Assembly: GCA_003661015.1 (NCBI GenBank)
Contig: QMVI01000036.1
Coordinates: 1 to 8,797, forward strand
Source of the DNA: Methanosarcinales archaeon
GTDB taxonomy: Archaea > Halobacteriota > Methanosarcinia > DSM-18856 > Methermicoccaceae
Reading direction: 5' to 3'
DNA: 8,797 bases
The number at the start of each line of letters is the position of its first letter. The first letter of the stretch is position 1. The position numbers and the translations under genes were made by a program. This document shows positions 1 to 5,704 of this stretch, one piece after another. The notes beneath the pieces are model-generated. The model ran no database searches. It was not told the DNA's origin and saw nothing but the letters and a program-made list of their open reading frames with translations.

Positions 1-246
1 CATATCAAAGACATCCATTTCATTGTGTGCAACCGTTCCTTTTGTCTTCTTTAATCTCAGAGCTTCCTCAAGTTCTATTCCATTCTCATCAAACATGACA
101 CCCTTTGAATCTGCAACACCAATCACTTTGATGTTGACATCATTTTGTTTTAGAAACTCCCTCTTCTTTGTGAGAACGTTGGCAAGCCCCTGCCCAACAT
201 TTCCAAAACCTATGAGAGCGACCCTTACTTCATTCAATCTAACCAT
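1..246 (-). CDS. hom: Homoserine dehydrogenase, N-terminal part (cut by window edge)
   Basis: Reading leftward from ATG at 246-244 gives 82 codons without a stop up to base 1, so the gene continues outside the window. The start MVRLNEVRVALIGFGNVGQG carries the glycine-rich NAD(P)-binding loop (GFGNVG, residues 13-18) at the end of the first beta strand. It is followed by ANVL and then VIGVADSKG at about 41-49, the order typical of homoserine dehydrogenase. By family knowledge the enzyme reduces aspartate semialdehyde to homoserine on the way to threonine and methionine. The catalytic domain is not visible here. A TATA box at 270-277 on the minus strand is centred about 27 bases from the ATG, which supports this start and predicts a leaderless mRNA. 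Another NAD(P)-dependent oxidoreductase with the same N-terminal fold cannot be fully excluded. Confidence 0.85.
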   Translation of the reverse strand, partial: MVRLNEVRVALIGFGNVGQGLANVLTKKREFLKQNDVNIKVIGVADSKGVMFDENGIELEEALRLKKTKGTVAHNEMDVFDM

Positions 247-269
247 GGAAAAAAAGATGTGTAAAAGTG

Positions 270-277
270 TATATATA
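270..277 (-). promoter_or_regulatory. TATA box of hom
   Basis: TATATATA centred at about 273.5. The usual archaeal spacing of about 26-27 bases puts transcription start at 246-247, directly at the hom ATG, so the transcript should be leaderless. Confidence 0.6.
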
Positions 278-279
278 GG

Positions 280-291
280 TTAATATAAATT
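280..291 (+). promoter_or_regulatory. TATA box of nac
   Basis: TTAATATAAATT centred at about 286 predicts transcription start near 312, only about three bases before the first ATG of nac at 315. It sits beside the hom TATA box, so the two genes share a compact divergent promoter. Confidence 0.55.
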
Positions 292-314
292 GAGAGGATG
301 TAGAAAAGGGTGGA

Positions 315-650
315 ATGATGTTTCCGGGAAAGGTCGACCCAAGAAAGATGGAAAAGCTAATGAAACAGATGGGCATCACAGTATCAGAGCTTGAAGGTGT
401 GGAGCAAGTTATAATAAGGACGAAAGATAAAGACAAAGAGATAGCCTCTCCTTCAATAACTGTCATGGAATTCCAAGGACAGAAGACATATCAAATCGTG
501 GGAAACCCCATCGAGAAGGCAAGGGTGAAGGAAGAGGATGTTGAATTGGTGGTTGAGCAGACTGGATGCACAAGGGATGAGGCTATAAAAGCCCTTGAAG
601 AGAGCAAGGGCGATATTGCACAAGCTATATTATCCTTGAAATCTGAGTGA
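315..650 (+). CDS. nac: Nascent polypeptide-associated complex protein (archaeal NAC)
   Basis: The 111-residue protein has the length and layout of archaeal NAC. After a short basic N-terminal helix (PRKMEKLMKQMGI, about 9-21) comes the NAC beta-barrel domain (about 22-70, with VIIRTKDKDKEIASP and QTYQIVG-like strands). A UBA domain follows at about 72-109 (VELVVEQTGCTRDEAIKALEESKGD, seen as two adjacent blocks). NAC binds nascent chains at the ribosomal exit tunnel; in archaea it works as a homodimer. Two adjacent ATGs (315 and 318) are possible starts. The TATA box predicts a leader of a few bases, so either could be used. The gene ends in TGA, and tRNA-Glu begins ten bases later. Confidence 0.95.
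   Translation: MMFPGKVDPRKMEKLMKQMGITVSELEGVEQVIIRTKDKDKEIASPSITVMEFQGQKTYQIVGNPIEKARVKEEDVELVVEQTGCTRDEAIKALEESKGDIAQAILSLKSE
625..632 (+). promoter_or_regulatory. Probable TATA box of tRNA-Glu inside the 3' end of nac
   Basis: CTATATTA is centred about 31 bases upstream of the mature tRNA 5' end. This would start a precursor a few bases before base 660. The box lies in nac codons shortly before its stop, so the tRNA may be transcribed independently or by read-through from nac. Confidence 0.4.
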
Positions 651-659
651 GTACAAAAA

Positions 660-734
660 GCTCCGGTGGTGTAGTCCGGCCAATCATTTCAGCCTTTCGA
701 GCTGAAGACCCGGGTTCAAATCCCGGCCGGAGCA
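660..734 (+). tRNA. tRNA-Glu (UUC)
   Basis: A full cloverleaf can be drawn. The acceptor stem is GCTCCGG (660-666) with CCGGAGC (727-733), and the discriminator is A734. The anticodon stem TCAGC/GCTGA encloses the loop CTTTCGA with anticodon TTC at 696-698. The T arm is CCGGG-TTCAAAT-CCCGG (710-726). There is no intron and no encoded 3' CCA, so CCA must be added after processing. The anticodon UUC reads GAA/GAG glutamate codons. Confidence 0.95.
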
Positions 735-809
735 TTACGCTAATCCAGTATTGGAACTTTTCAGCCCACCATTTTAGGAAAATTTTAATATTTTTGTCTC
801 TAAAAGAGA

Positions 810-817
810 GGAGGGGG
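810..817 (+). promoter_or_regulatory. Strong Shine-Dalgarno that selects a TTG start
   Basis: GGAGGGGG lies 7-10 bases before TTG at 825 and matches the archaeal 16S anti-Shine-Dalgarno. No in-frame ATG is nearby (the ATG at 830 is out of frame), so the ribosome-binding site decides the start of the SBF-like carrier. An A/T-rich stretch at 780-795 may hold its promoter or a tRNA terminator. Confidence 0.6.
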
Positions 818-824
818 TCTTATT

Positions 825-1733
825 TTGAGATGGTATGAGTACGTGTGTGAGTACTTGGTTTTGTGGGTTGCTCTCGCTGCGGTGGTAGGAATTTTCACAC
901 CATCCCACATCGGAACTCTAATGAGCACCACAGTACCCATTCAGCTGTTTATTATGATATTTGGGATAGGTCTTACCCTCACTCTTTCTGATCTTGTAAG
1001 GGCGATGAGCGAATTCAGAATAGTTGGTATGGCACTTTTGTTTCAACTTTTGACAATACCGACTGCGGGATTTCTGATCTACAAGTTCTTGGAAGGAGAT
1101 GTTGCAGTTGGAATGGCAGTTATAGCTTCAACCCCCTCTGAAATCACATCGAGTTTGATGGTGTATCTTAGTGGTGGAGATGTTGCACTGGGTACCACTG
1201 TCATGGCTTCTTCGATTTTGCTTTACACATTCCTCACACCTCTTCTCATTGAATGGATAACTGGAAGCTCGATTGCCTTTGAGCCACTTAATATGTTATT
1301 CGAGCTTGTATTCATGGTAGCCATTCCTTTAATCCTTGCTTCAACCCTTCGCACCAAATATTCCAAGATTGGAAAGTATCATGATGCATATCCCGCAATA
1401 AGTGCAATTGCAGTAATAGTACTCATTTTCACTGTCTCAGCAAATGCTGTAGGCATCATCACATTCGGTTTGTTGCTTGTGTATGTTCCCGTGTGTCTCA
1501 TACTGAATCTTTGGGGCTATCTCTCAGGATATGTGATAGGAAAGATTATGCACTTACCCCCCACCACAACCAGAGTTTTTATTTTTACCAATGGAATGAG
1601 AGAGTTTGGAATAGGTACTGCGATATCTCTTTCATTCTTCAATCCAGCAGTTGCAATCGCCTCTGCAATCTATGGAATCATCATGATGCTTACTTCAGCT
1701 ACCCTTACAAGACTCATAAGGCTGGATAACTAA
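825..1733 (+). CDS. Bile acid:sodium symporter (SBF/BASS) family membrane carrier
   Basis: A 302-residue, highly hydrophobic protein with about nine or ten membrane segments. Two hallmark regions of the family can be seen. One is TPSEITSSLMVYLSGGDVAL (103-122), matching the conserved core segment ending in a GDVAL motif. The other is GMREFGIGTAISLSFF (257-272), matching the second unwound core helix with a conserved glutamate (E260). BASS carriers import organic anions with sodium; known substrates range from bile acids to pyruvate and pantoate, so the substrate here cannot be named. The start is TTG with a strong Shine-Dalgarno. The gene ends with TAA and converges on the cis-prenyltransferase gene. 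Arsenite-type ACR3 carriers are related but lack this motif set. Confidence 0.8.
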   Translation: MRWYEYVCEYLVLWVALAAVVGIFTPSHIGTLMSTTVPIQLFIMIFGIGLTLTLSDLVRAMSEFRIVGMALLFQLLTIPTAGFLIYKFLEGDVAVGMAVIASTPSEITSSLMVYLSGGDVALGTTVMASSILLYTFLTPLLIEWITGSSIAFEPLNMLFELVFMVAIPLILASTLRTKYSKIGKYHDAYPAISAIAVIVLIFTVSANAVGIITFGLLLVYVPVCLILNLWGYLSGYVIGKIMHLPPTTTRVFIFTNGMREFGIGTAISLSFFNPAVAIASAIYGIIMMLTSATLTRLIRLDN

Positions 1734-1749
1734 CCATGAAAAAGAAAAT

Positions 1750-1887
1750 GTGCGATATCCCCTACTCAGTGCCTTTTTTCTTGCTGGTCTTCTTGCCCTG
1801 AGCAAGATGATTGAGCCACTGGAGAAGGCTGGCGTGAGACTAGGGAATGGGACACTGGGCGAACTGCCGGAGCAGAGAAAGAAATAA
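1750..1887 (+). CDS. Candidate small membrane protein antisense to the uppS tail
   Basis: This 45-codon frame starts at GTG 1750 and ends at TAA 1885-1887. The N-terminus is a short membrane helix (VRYPLLSAFFLAGLLALSK) followed by a charged, lysine-ending tail (EPLEKAG, LPEQRKK). Its 3' end coincides with the place (about UppS residue 297) where the cis-prenyltransferase on the other strand changes to an unusual S/P/Q-rich tail. That coincidence is the main reason to suspect this frame is the coding one. ATG at 1736, three bases after the carrier stop, would join the same frame if one more A were present in the A-run at 1739-1743, giving a 50-residue protein. No Shine-Dalgarno is visible and the family is not recognised. 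It could equally be a chance antisense frame. Confidence 0.3.
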   Translation: MRYPLLSAFFLAGLLALSKMIEPLEKAGVRLGNGTLGELPEQRKK

Positions 1888-2776
1888 TCTTCTTCCGCAT
1901 TTTTTTGAGGATGGAGTGATAGATTTCGAGTCCTTCTTCAATCTCCATAACTCCCCATTCCTTTGCTATCGACATAACTCTCATGAATAGTTTCTCCTCT
2001 CGTTCAATCTCTCTACGTTGGTATGTTCTTATTGCCCTGAGCAGGTCTATCTTCCTGAATTCTGGCCAGTAGGGAGAGCAGAAATAGGTTGCACTCTCAC
2101 TTCCACTTGTCTGCCAAGGGAGGAAGTTCGATAGCCTCTGTTCTCCCCCTGTTCTTATTAGGAGGTCAACATCTGGTATCACAATGCCATTTTCGGCATA
2201 CAGGTGGTTCGAGACAACTTCTTCATCGATATCATCCACATCCAGCTCACCAGTCTCAACCTTTCTGGCAAGCTTCTTCACAACTCCCACCAAGTCTCTT
2301 CTGCCCCCGTACCCGATTGCAATATTGAGAAGGAGTCTGTTGTTCTCAGCAGTAGCATCCTCAACCTCTTTTGCTGTCTTTCTCAAACTTTCTGGGAGGA
2401 GTGAAAAGTCCCCGATCACAGATACCCTTACCTTCCTCTCATATGTCCTCTTGTCTCTCAAGAGCTCTCTGAGTTTCTCTTCTATCAAGCCGAGTATGTA
2501 CTTTCTCTCCTCATAGCTTCTTGAGAAGTTCTCGGTTGAAAATGCATACACGGTGAGCGTTTTTATTCCAAGTTTTGAGCATGTGTCAAGAACCATTTCC
2601 GTTGTTTTGGCGCCATTTTTGTGTCCCTCATAAACGGGTTTTCCCCTCAGTCTCGCATACCTTCTGTTTCCATCCATTATGATTGCTATGTGCTCGGGAA
2701 GTTTTCCTTTGCTTACCTCCTTGAACAGTACTCTCTCGTATGCCTCTCTCAATCTTTTCAACAATCTGAACAGCAT
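1766..2776 (-). CDS. uppS: cis-Prenyltransferase (UppS-type polyprenyl diphosphate synthase)
   Basis: The 336-residue protein contains the diagnostic cis-prenyltransferase motifs: HIAIIMDGNRRYA (29-41, catalytic D35 and the phosphate-binding GNRR), VYAFSTENFSR (77-86), IGYGGRRDLV (154-163) and DLLIRTGGEQRLSNFLPWQ (204-222). It condenses isopentenyl diphosphate in cis onto an allylic primer to make the long polyprenyl diphosphate that becomes the archaeal glycan carrier lipid. YWPEFRKIDLLRAI at 236-249 is typical. Archaeal members usually end near residue 260-300. The last 39 residues (about 298-336) are S/P/Q-rich and unlike the family, and lie antisense to a small ORF. The ATG at 2776-2774 is supported by a TATA box predicting a leaderless mRNA. 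The stop is TGA. Confidence 0.93.
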   Translation of the reverse strand: MLFRLLKRLREAYERVLFKEVSKGKLPEHIAIIMDGNRRYARLRGKPVYEGHKNGAKTTEMVLDTCSKLGIKTLTVYAFSTENFSRSYEERKYILGLIEEKLRELLRDKRTYERKVRVSVIGDFSLLPESLRKTAKEVEDATAENNRLLLNIAIGYGGRRDLVGVVKKLARKVETGELDVDDIDEEVVSNHLYAENGIVIPDVDLLIRTGGEQRLSNFLPWQTSGSESATYFCSPYWPEFRKIDLLRAIRTYQRREIEREEKLFMRVMSIAKEWGVMEIEEGLEIYHSILKKMRKKIISFSAPAVRPVSHSLVSRQPSPVAQSSCSGQEDQQEKRH

Positions 2777-2780
2777 TGTT

Positions 2781-2788
2781 TATAAAAT
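2781..2788 (+). promoter_or_regulatory. TATA box of hisA
   Basis: TATAAAAT, centred at about 2784.5, predicts transcription start near 2811, giving a leader of about 11 bases before ATG 2822. A promoter still in place argues that the full-length hisA frame, and not only its downstream part, is expressed. Confidence 0.5.
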
Positions 2789-2796
2789 GGAATGTG

Positions 2797-2806
2797 ATAA
2801 TATATG
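2797..2806 (-). promoter_or_regulatory. TATA box of uppS
   Basis: On the minus strand this reads CATATATTAT. It is centred about 26 bases from the uppS ATG, predicting a leaderless transcript. It lies within the 45-base divergent region shared with hisA. Confidence 0.55.
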
Positions 2807-2821
2807 TGTTGTGCTCCATCT

Positions 2822-3538
2822 ATGTTTGAGATAATACCTGCTGTTGATATAAGAAAGGGGAAATGTGTCCAGCTTGTTCAGGGAGACCCAGAGAGAGAGA
2901 TGCTTTCGTTGGATAATCCAATTGAGATCGCATGTTCTTGGGTGGAGTAGGGTGCGAGAACGATACATGTGATAGACCTTGATGCTACACTCGGGACGGG
3001 GTCAAATAGAGAGATTGTCGAGTAGATTGTGGGGAAGGTGGGAAATTCTGTCCGTGTGCAGGTTGGAGGGGGCATAAGAGATAGGGAGATTGCCTTGCAC
3101 ATGGTCGAGAGTGGTGCTGAGAGAGTGATTCTTGGAACTATTTTGTTTGAAGACTCTGAGCTGGCGAGGAAAATAGTGGATGAGGTTGGTGGGAAGAGGG
3201 TGATGGCTGCCCTCGATGCCCGGAATGGCATAGTGATGGTAAGGGGATGGAAAGAAAGCACAAGAATGAAAGCAGAAGAAGCGGGGCGAGTTGTGGAGGA
3301 GATGGGTGTGGGAAGCATATTGTTCACGAACATCGACACAGAAGGGCTTATGAGGGGTGTGAAGGTAGAACCACTCAGAGAATTGGTTGAAACTGTTTCG
3401 ATTCCGGTTGTTGCATCTGGAGGTATTTCGAGCTTTGATGATATACTCAGGTTAAAGGAGGCTGGGGCGGAGGGGGTCGTCGTTGGCTCAGCGTTGTACA
3501 CTGGGAGATTGAGGGTTGATAGGTTTGTGTTTGATTGA
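2822..3538 (+). CDS. hisA: Phosphoribosylformimino-AICAR ribotide isomerase (HisA) with two in-frame TAG codons
   Basis: From ATG 2822 to TGA 3536-3538 one frame encodes 238 residues, the normal HisA length, interrupted only by TAG at 2948-2950 (residue 43) and 3023-3025 (residue 68). HisA catalyses the Amadori isomerisation of ProFAR in histidine synthesis and is a (beta/alpha)8 barrel. Landmarks in order: FEIIPAVDIRKGKCVQLVQG (2-21, catalytic Asp9), HVIDLDA (49-55), VQVGGGIRD (79-87), MAALDARNG (128-136, second catalytic Asp132), TNIDTEGLMRG (169-179) and VVASGGISS, then VVVGSALYTG at the phosphate site. Both halves of the barrel are intact, with no frameshift. The TAGs fall after WVE and after EIVE, where related HisA proteins can carry lysine. 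Either TAG is decoded (pyrrolysine is the obvious candidate) or this is a young pseudogene with two amber mutations. Standard gene callers would report only the 3' part from GTG 3029. Confidence 0.88.
2948..2950 (+). other. In-frame TAG (amber) codon 1 of hisA, candidate pyrrolysine codon
   Basis: TAG at HisA residue 43, between WVE and GARTIHVIDLDA. Frame and homology continue without a gap on both sides. The position lies at the end of the second barrel helix, outside the active site, where a lysine-like side chain is tolerated. Confidence 0.65.
3023..3025 (+). other. In-frame TAG (amber) codon 2 of hisA, candidate pyrrolysine codon
   Basis: TAG at HisA residue 68, between NREIVE and IVGKVGNSVRVQVGGG. 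HisA proteins commonly have a lysine or arginine-like surface residue in this helix. Again the frame and similarity continue directly. Confidence 0.65.
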
Positions 3539-3582
3539 AAAATAAATTTTTCATTGAGAGTTTTAAGTGTGTTAATGTTAAT

Positions 3583-3606
3583 AATATTAGTATTAATATT
3601 AGTATT
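3583..3606 (+). repeat. Exact 12-bp tandem duplication in AT-rich leader
   Basis: AATATTAGTATT occurs twice head to tail (3583-3594 and 3595-3606) in the AT-rich stretch between hisA and the next start codon. It lies about 25-48 bases before ATG 3631, so it overlaps the place where that gene's TATA element would be expected. Confidence 0.75.
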
Positions 3607-3630
3607 GATTTGATTTATTCTCAATATTTC

Positions 3631-4056
3631 ATGACTGAAAATAACCTCGTCTTGCCAATAGTCTGTTATCTCTGTGATGGATTGAAATATAGGAGTAAAG
3701 TCCTCGTTTACCAAGAGGCAACATTGCGTAATTGGAATCGAGTCGATTTGGTGATAGTCACGGCAACTCCAGAGTATGAGGGTTGTTTAATTACTGCAGT
3801 CGAGTTGGAAAGCACCCTTAAAAGAGCAATTTACGATCCCAACCACGGAATTTATCAATTGGAAAAGTATGTTGGCAATAAGTTATACTTGGGGATTCCT
3901 GCAAATGAATTTTGTAAGGAAGTCCGCAATAAATGTGAAGAAAGAGGGTATGGTCTGTTGGCAGTTCATGGAGATGGAAAAGTTGAAGAGCTTCAAAAGC
4001 CATCATTTATGGATTGTGATTTACATAATTACAAGGATGTATTTTATCGATTTTAG
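3631..4056 (+). CDS. Putative PD-(D/E)XK nuclease-fold protein, ending at TAG
   Basis: From ATG 3631 the frame gives 141 residues to TAG 4054-4056. The segment RVDLVIVTATPEYEGC (37-52) followed by ITAVELESTLKRA (54-66), then IYQLEKYVGNKLYLGIP (74-90), follows the beta-beta-alpha-beta order of PD-(D/E)XK nuclease-fold proteins: D39, an acidic pair in VELES, a candidate migrated lysine at 64, then an alpha helix and a hydrophobic strand. The catalytic triad is not canonical, so activity is uncertain and the family is not recognised. The frame is open upstream to TTG 3535, but that part is low-complexity N/I-rich sequence over the promoter, and ATG 3631 is the better start. The gene is more AT-rich than its neighbours, which suggests acquired DNA. 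The end may not be real; see the extension entry. Confidence 0.65.
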   Translation: MTENNLVLPIVCYLCDGLKYRSKVLVYQEATLRNWNRVDLVIVTATPEYEGCLITAVELESTLKRAIYDPNHGIYQLEKYVGNKLYLGIPANEFCKEVRNKCEERGYGLLAVHGDGKVEELQKPSFMDCDLHNYKDVFYRF

Positions 4057-4167
4057 AGACTTTTAGATATGAAATCGATAAAATTTAGATGGATTAAAGG
4101 GGGGAAAATATATGCATCATGGAAAGAGAGAGAATGGAGAGACAGGCTGGCAAATTAGCAAGTATGA
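4057..4167 (+). other. Possible read-through extension of the nuclease-fold gene past TAG to TGA
   Basis: After TAG 4054-4056 the same frame continues for 33 codons (RLLDMKSIKFRW, IKGGKIYASWK, EREWRDRLAN) to a second TAG at 4156-4158, then CAA GTA and TGA 4165-4167. The composition (rich in K, R and W, no low-complexity sequence) looks coding, and the helix-like run KDVFYRF continues smoothly into RLLDM across the TAG. With both TAGs read the protein has 178 residues. The alternative is that TAG is the true stop and this is a 3' untranslated region. Confidence 0.4.
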
Positions 4168-4170
4168 TAT

Positions 4171-4190
4171 TAAAATTTGTTTTGTTTACA
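4171..4190 (+). terminator. T-rich terminator-like stretch between convergent genes
   Basis: The short convergent gap 4168-4200 contains several T runs (AATTTGTTTTGTTTA), typical of archaeal termination for the rightward gene. The complementary T run at the 3' end of the radical SAM gene (4203-4208 read on minus) could serve the leftward gene. Confidence 0.35.
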
Positions 4191-4200
4191 TAACCTATGA

Positions 4201-5652
4201 TCAAAAAACTCCCTTTGAGTAAACTCTCTTTGAACAGTCTTCGATGAAGAAGTCTCTTTCAGACTTTATGTGCAGTGCGTGGAGTATCTTTCTCATCATG
4301 TATCTTGGATAGAGTTTGAGCATGCTCTTGTAAATCCAGAGCGGATAATGTTTTCTGATGGTTGTTGTTCTTGCCCACTCGAAGTCGTAGTACTTTGCAT
4401 ACATCTTCCATGTTTCGTACTGAAGCTGTTCAGCTGAAAGGTGATGGGTTCTTATATTTGCTGTGAGTCCATCGTACTTCGAGTAATCATCCTCATTCAC
4501 CACAAGCCCCTCATCAAGAAGCTCCTCTCTCAGTTTCGTTCTCGGATAAGGTGTCGAGATGTAGAATATGGGAACATCCACACCCATCAGTTTTGCGAGT
4601 TTGAAATTTGTCCAGAGGTCTTCTCTTGTATCATCAGGAGCGCCTAGTATGAGACCGCCTGACACGATGATGTCGTTGTCCTTCAATGCCTTCACAGCAG
4701 TCTGAGCTTCGTCTGGTTCGGAGTTTTTTGAGAAGTACTCAAGGTCTCTTTTCAGAACGTTCTCTATGCCGAGAAACACTGATTTGAATCCAGCTTCTGC
4801 CATTCTCTCAGCAAGCTCGGGCGTTATTCCCTTCACGCTTGCCTGTGTGTAGTAATGGAGGTGGTCAAGCCCGCTCTCGATAATCGCATCACAGATTTCC
4901 CACAGTCTGTTGGGCTCGAGGTTTATGTTATCATCAGAGAACACAATGCCCTCTGCACCATGTTCTTCACAGTCGATTATGTCCTTTACAACTCTTTCGA
5001 GCGGGAACTTTCTGAACGATTTTCCGTACATTCTCAGAATGCTACAGAACTTACATGCGTTTGTGCATCCTCTCGTTGTCTCCACCACATCTACCTTCTT
5101 CGTATATACATAGAACTTTCCTTTCACAAGCCTCACATCTCTGTTTGGCATCTCGAGTTTTTCAAGGTCTAACAGTGGTCTTCTTGGGTTATGAACAATC
5201 TCCCCGTTCTTTCTGTATGAGATTCCAGGTATTGAATTCAGTTTTTCTGGAGACTTTTCCAAAGAAATTATGAGCTCTCTGAATGTTTTCTCTCCCTCTC
5301 CCCTCACAACGAAATCAACATCTGGATTTGCCAATACATGCTCTGGCAGGAGGGTAGGATGGTATCCCCCCATAACAACCTTTGCCCCGTACTCCTTGGA
5401 GATGTGGGCAATCTCGAAAGCATCTTCTATCTGAAAACTCATTGAACTGATGCCAACGATGTCTGGACATACGCTTGACAGAATTTTTTGTGTAAAACTC
5501 CTCCAGTTCTTCACAGCCTGAAGGTCTGCAACCTTAACATCACACACGTCATCGATGTTCCCTGCGATTGAGATGATGGCAAGGTTAGGTATCCTTGCTA
5601 TGAAATCGAAGTCTGGCAGTACTGTTGGCGAGTTCAACAACAAGACTCTCAA
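4201..5652 (-). CDS. B12-binding domain radical SAM enzyme, substrate unknown
   Basis: The 483-residue protein has the class B radical SAM layout. An N-terminal cobalamin-binding Rossmann-type domain spans about 1-135 (MRVLLLNSP, DIVGISSMSF 64-73, KVVMGGYHPTLLPE 91-104, VVRGEGEKTF 115-124). It lacks a DxHxxG motif, so B12 would bind without a histidine ligand, as is common in this class. The radical SAM core follows at about 188-400, with the cluster motif TTRGCTNACKFCS (C196, C200, C203, CX3CX2C) and FLGIEN (293-298). A C-terminal domain covers about 400-483. Such enzymes methylate or rearrange unactivated carbons, for example in lipids, cofactors or peptides; nothing here fixes the substrate. 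The start is TTG, 6 bases after GAGGG. It is divergent from the CDF gene. The stop is TGA. Confidence 0.85.
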   Translation of the reverse strand: MRVLLLNSPTVLPDFDFIARIPNLAIISIAGNIDDVCDVKVADLQAVKNWRSFTQKILSSVCPDIVGISSMSFQIEDAFEIAHISKEYGAKVVMGGYHPTLLPEHVLANPDVDFVVRGEGEKTFRELIISLEKSPEKLNSIPGISYRKNGEIVHNPRRPLLDLEKLEMPNRDVRLVKGKFYVYTKKVDVVETTRGCTNACKFCSILRMYGKSFRKFPLERVVKDIIDCEEHGAEGIVFSDDNINLEPNRLWEICDAIIESGLDHLHYYTQASVKGITPELAERMAEAGFKSVFLGIENVLKRDLEYFSKNSEPDEAQTAVKALKDNDIIVSGGLILGAPDDTREDLWTNFKLAKLMGVDVPIFYISTPYPRTKLREELLDEGLVVNEDDYSKYDGLTANIRTHHLSAEQLQYETWKMYAKYYDFEWARTTTIRKHYPLWIYKSMLKLYPRYMMRKILHALHIKSERDFFIEDCSKRVYSKGVF

Positions 5653-5658
5653 AGCAAA

Positions 5659-5663
5659 CCCTC
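5659..5663 (-). promoter_or_regulatory. Shine-Dalgarno selecting a TTG start of the radical SAM gene
   Basis: On the minus strand GAGGG ends 6 bases before TTG (5652-5650). No in-frame ATG lies near, and the first residues MRVLLLNSP already form the first beta strand of the B12 domain, so this start fits. Confidence 0.5.
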
Positions 5664-5704
5664 GTGGGAACTGTTAAATCAAATTCATTTATTTACTTTT
5701 TCTT

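Noticed and set aside
660..734. Integration site or prophage remnant at either tRNA gene
   Set aside because: Neither tRNA gene is followed by a partial copy of its 3' end, and no integrase-like gene is in the window.
1736..1801. Short ORF from ATG 1736 in its own frame
   Set aside because: It stops after about 21 codons at TGA, shortly before the small antisense frame becomes interesting. It is kept only as a possible start of that frame if the A-run is one base longer.
3029..3538. Independent 169-residue half-barrel protein starting at GTG 3029
   Set aside because: It lacks the first strands and the catalytic Asp9 of HisA, has no ribosome-binding site, and the HisA similarity continues upstream in the same frame through both TAGs. 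It is better seen as part of full-length hisA.
3535..3630. Longer N-terminus of the nuclease-fold gene from TTG 3535
   Set aside because: The added residues are low-complexity N/I/S repeats from the AT-rich leader and the 12-bp duplication; ATG 3631 is a normal start after a TATA-like region.
2878..3714. A 278-codon open frame on the minus strand covering hisA
   Set aside because: It is S/T/P-rich, matches no family I know, and is the mirror of a frame with clear HisA motifs. It is long only because it is antisense to a real gene. An automatic caller might wrongly prefer it because hisA is broken by TAG.
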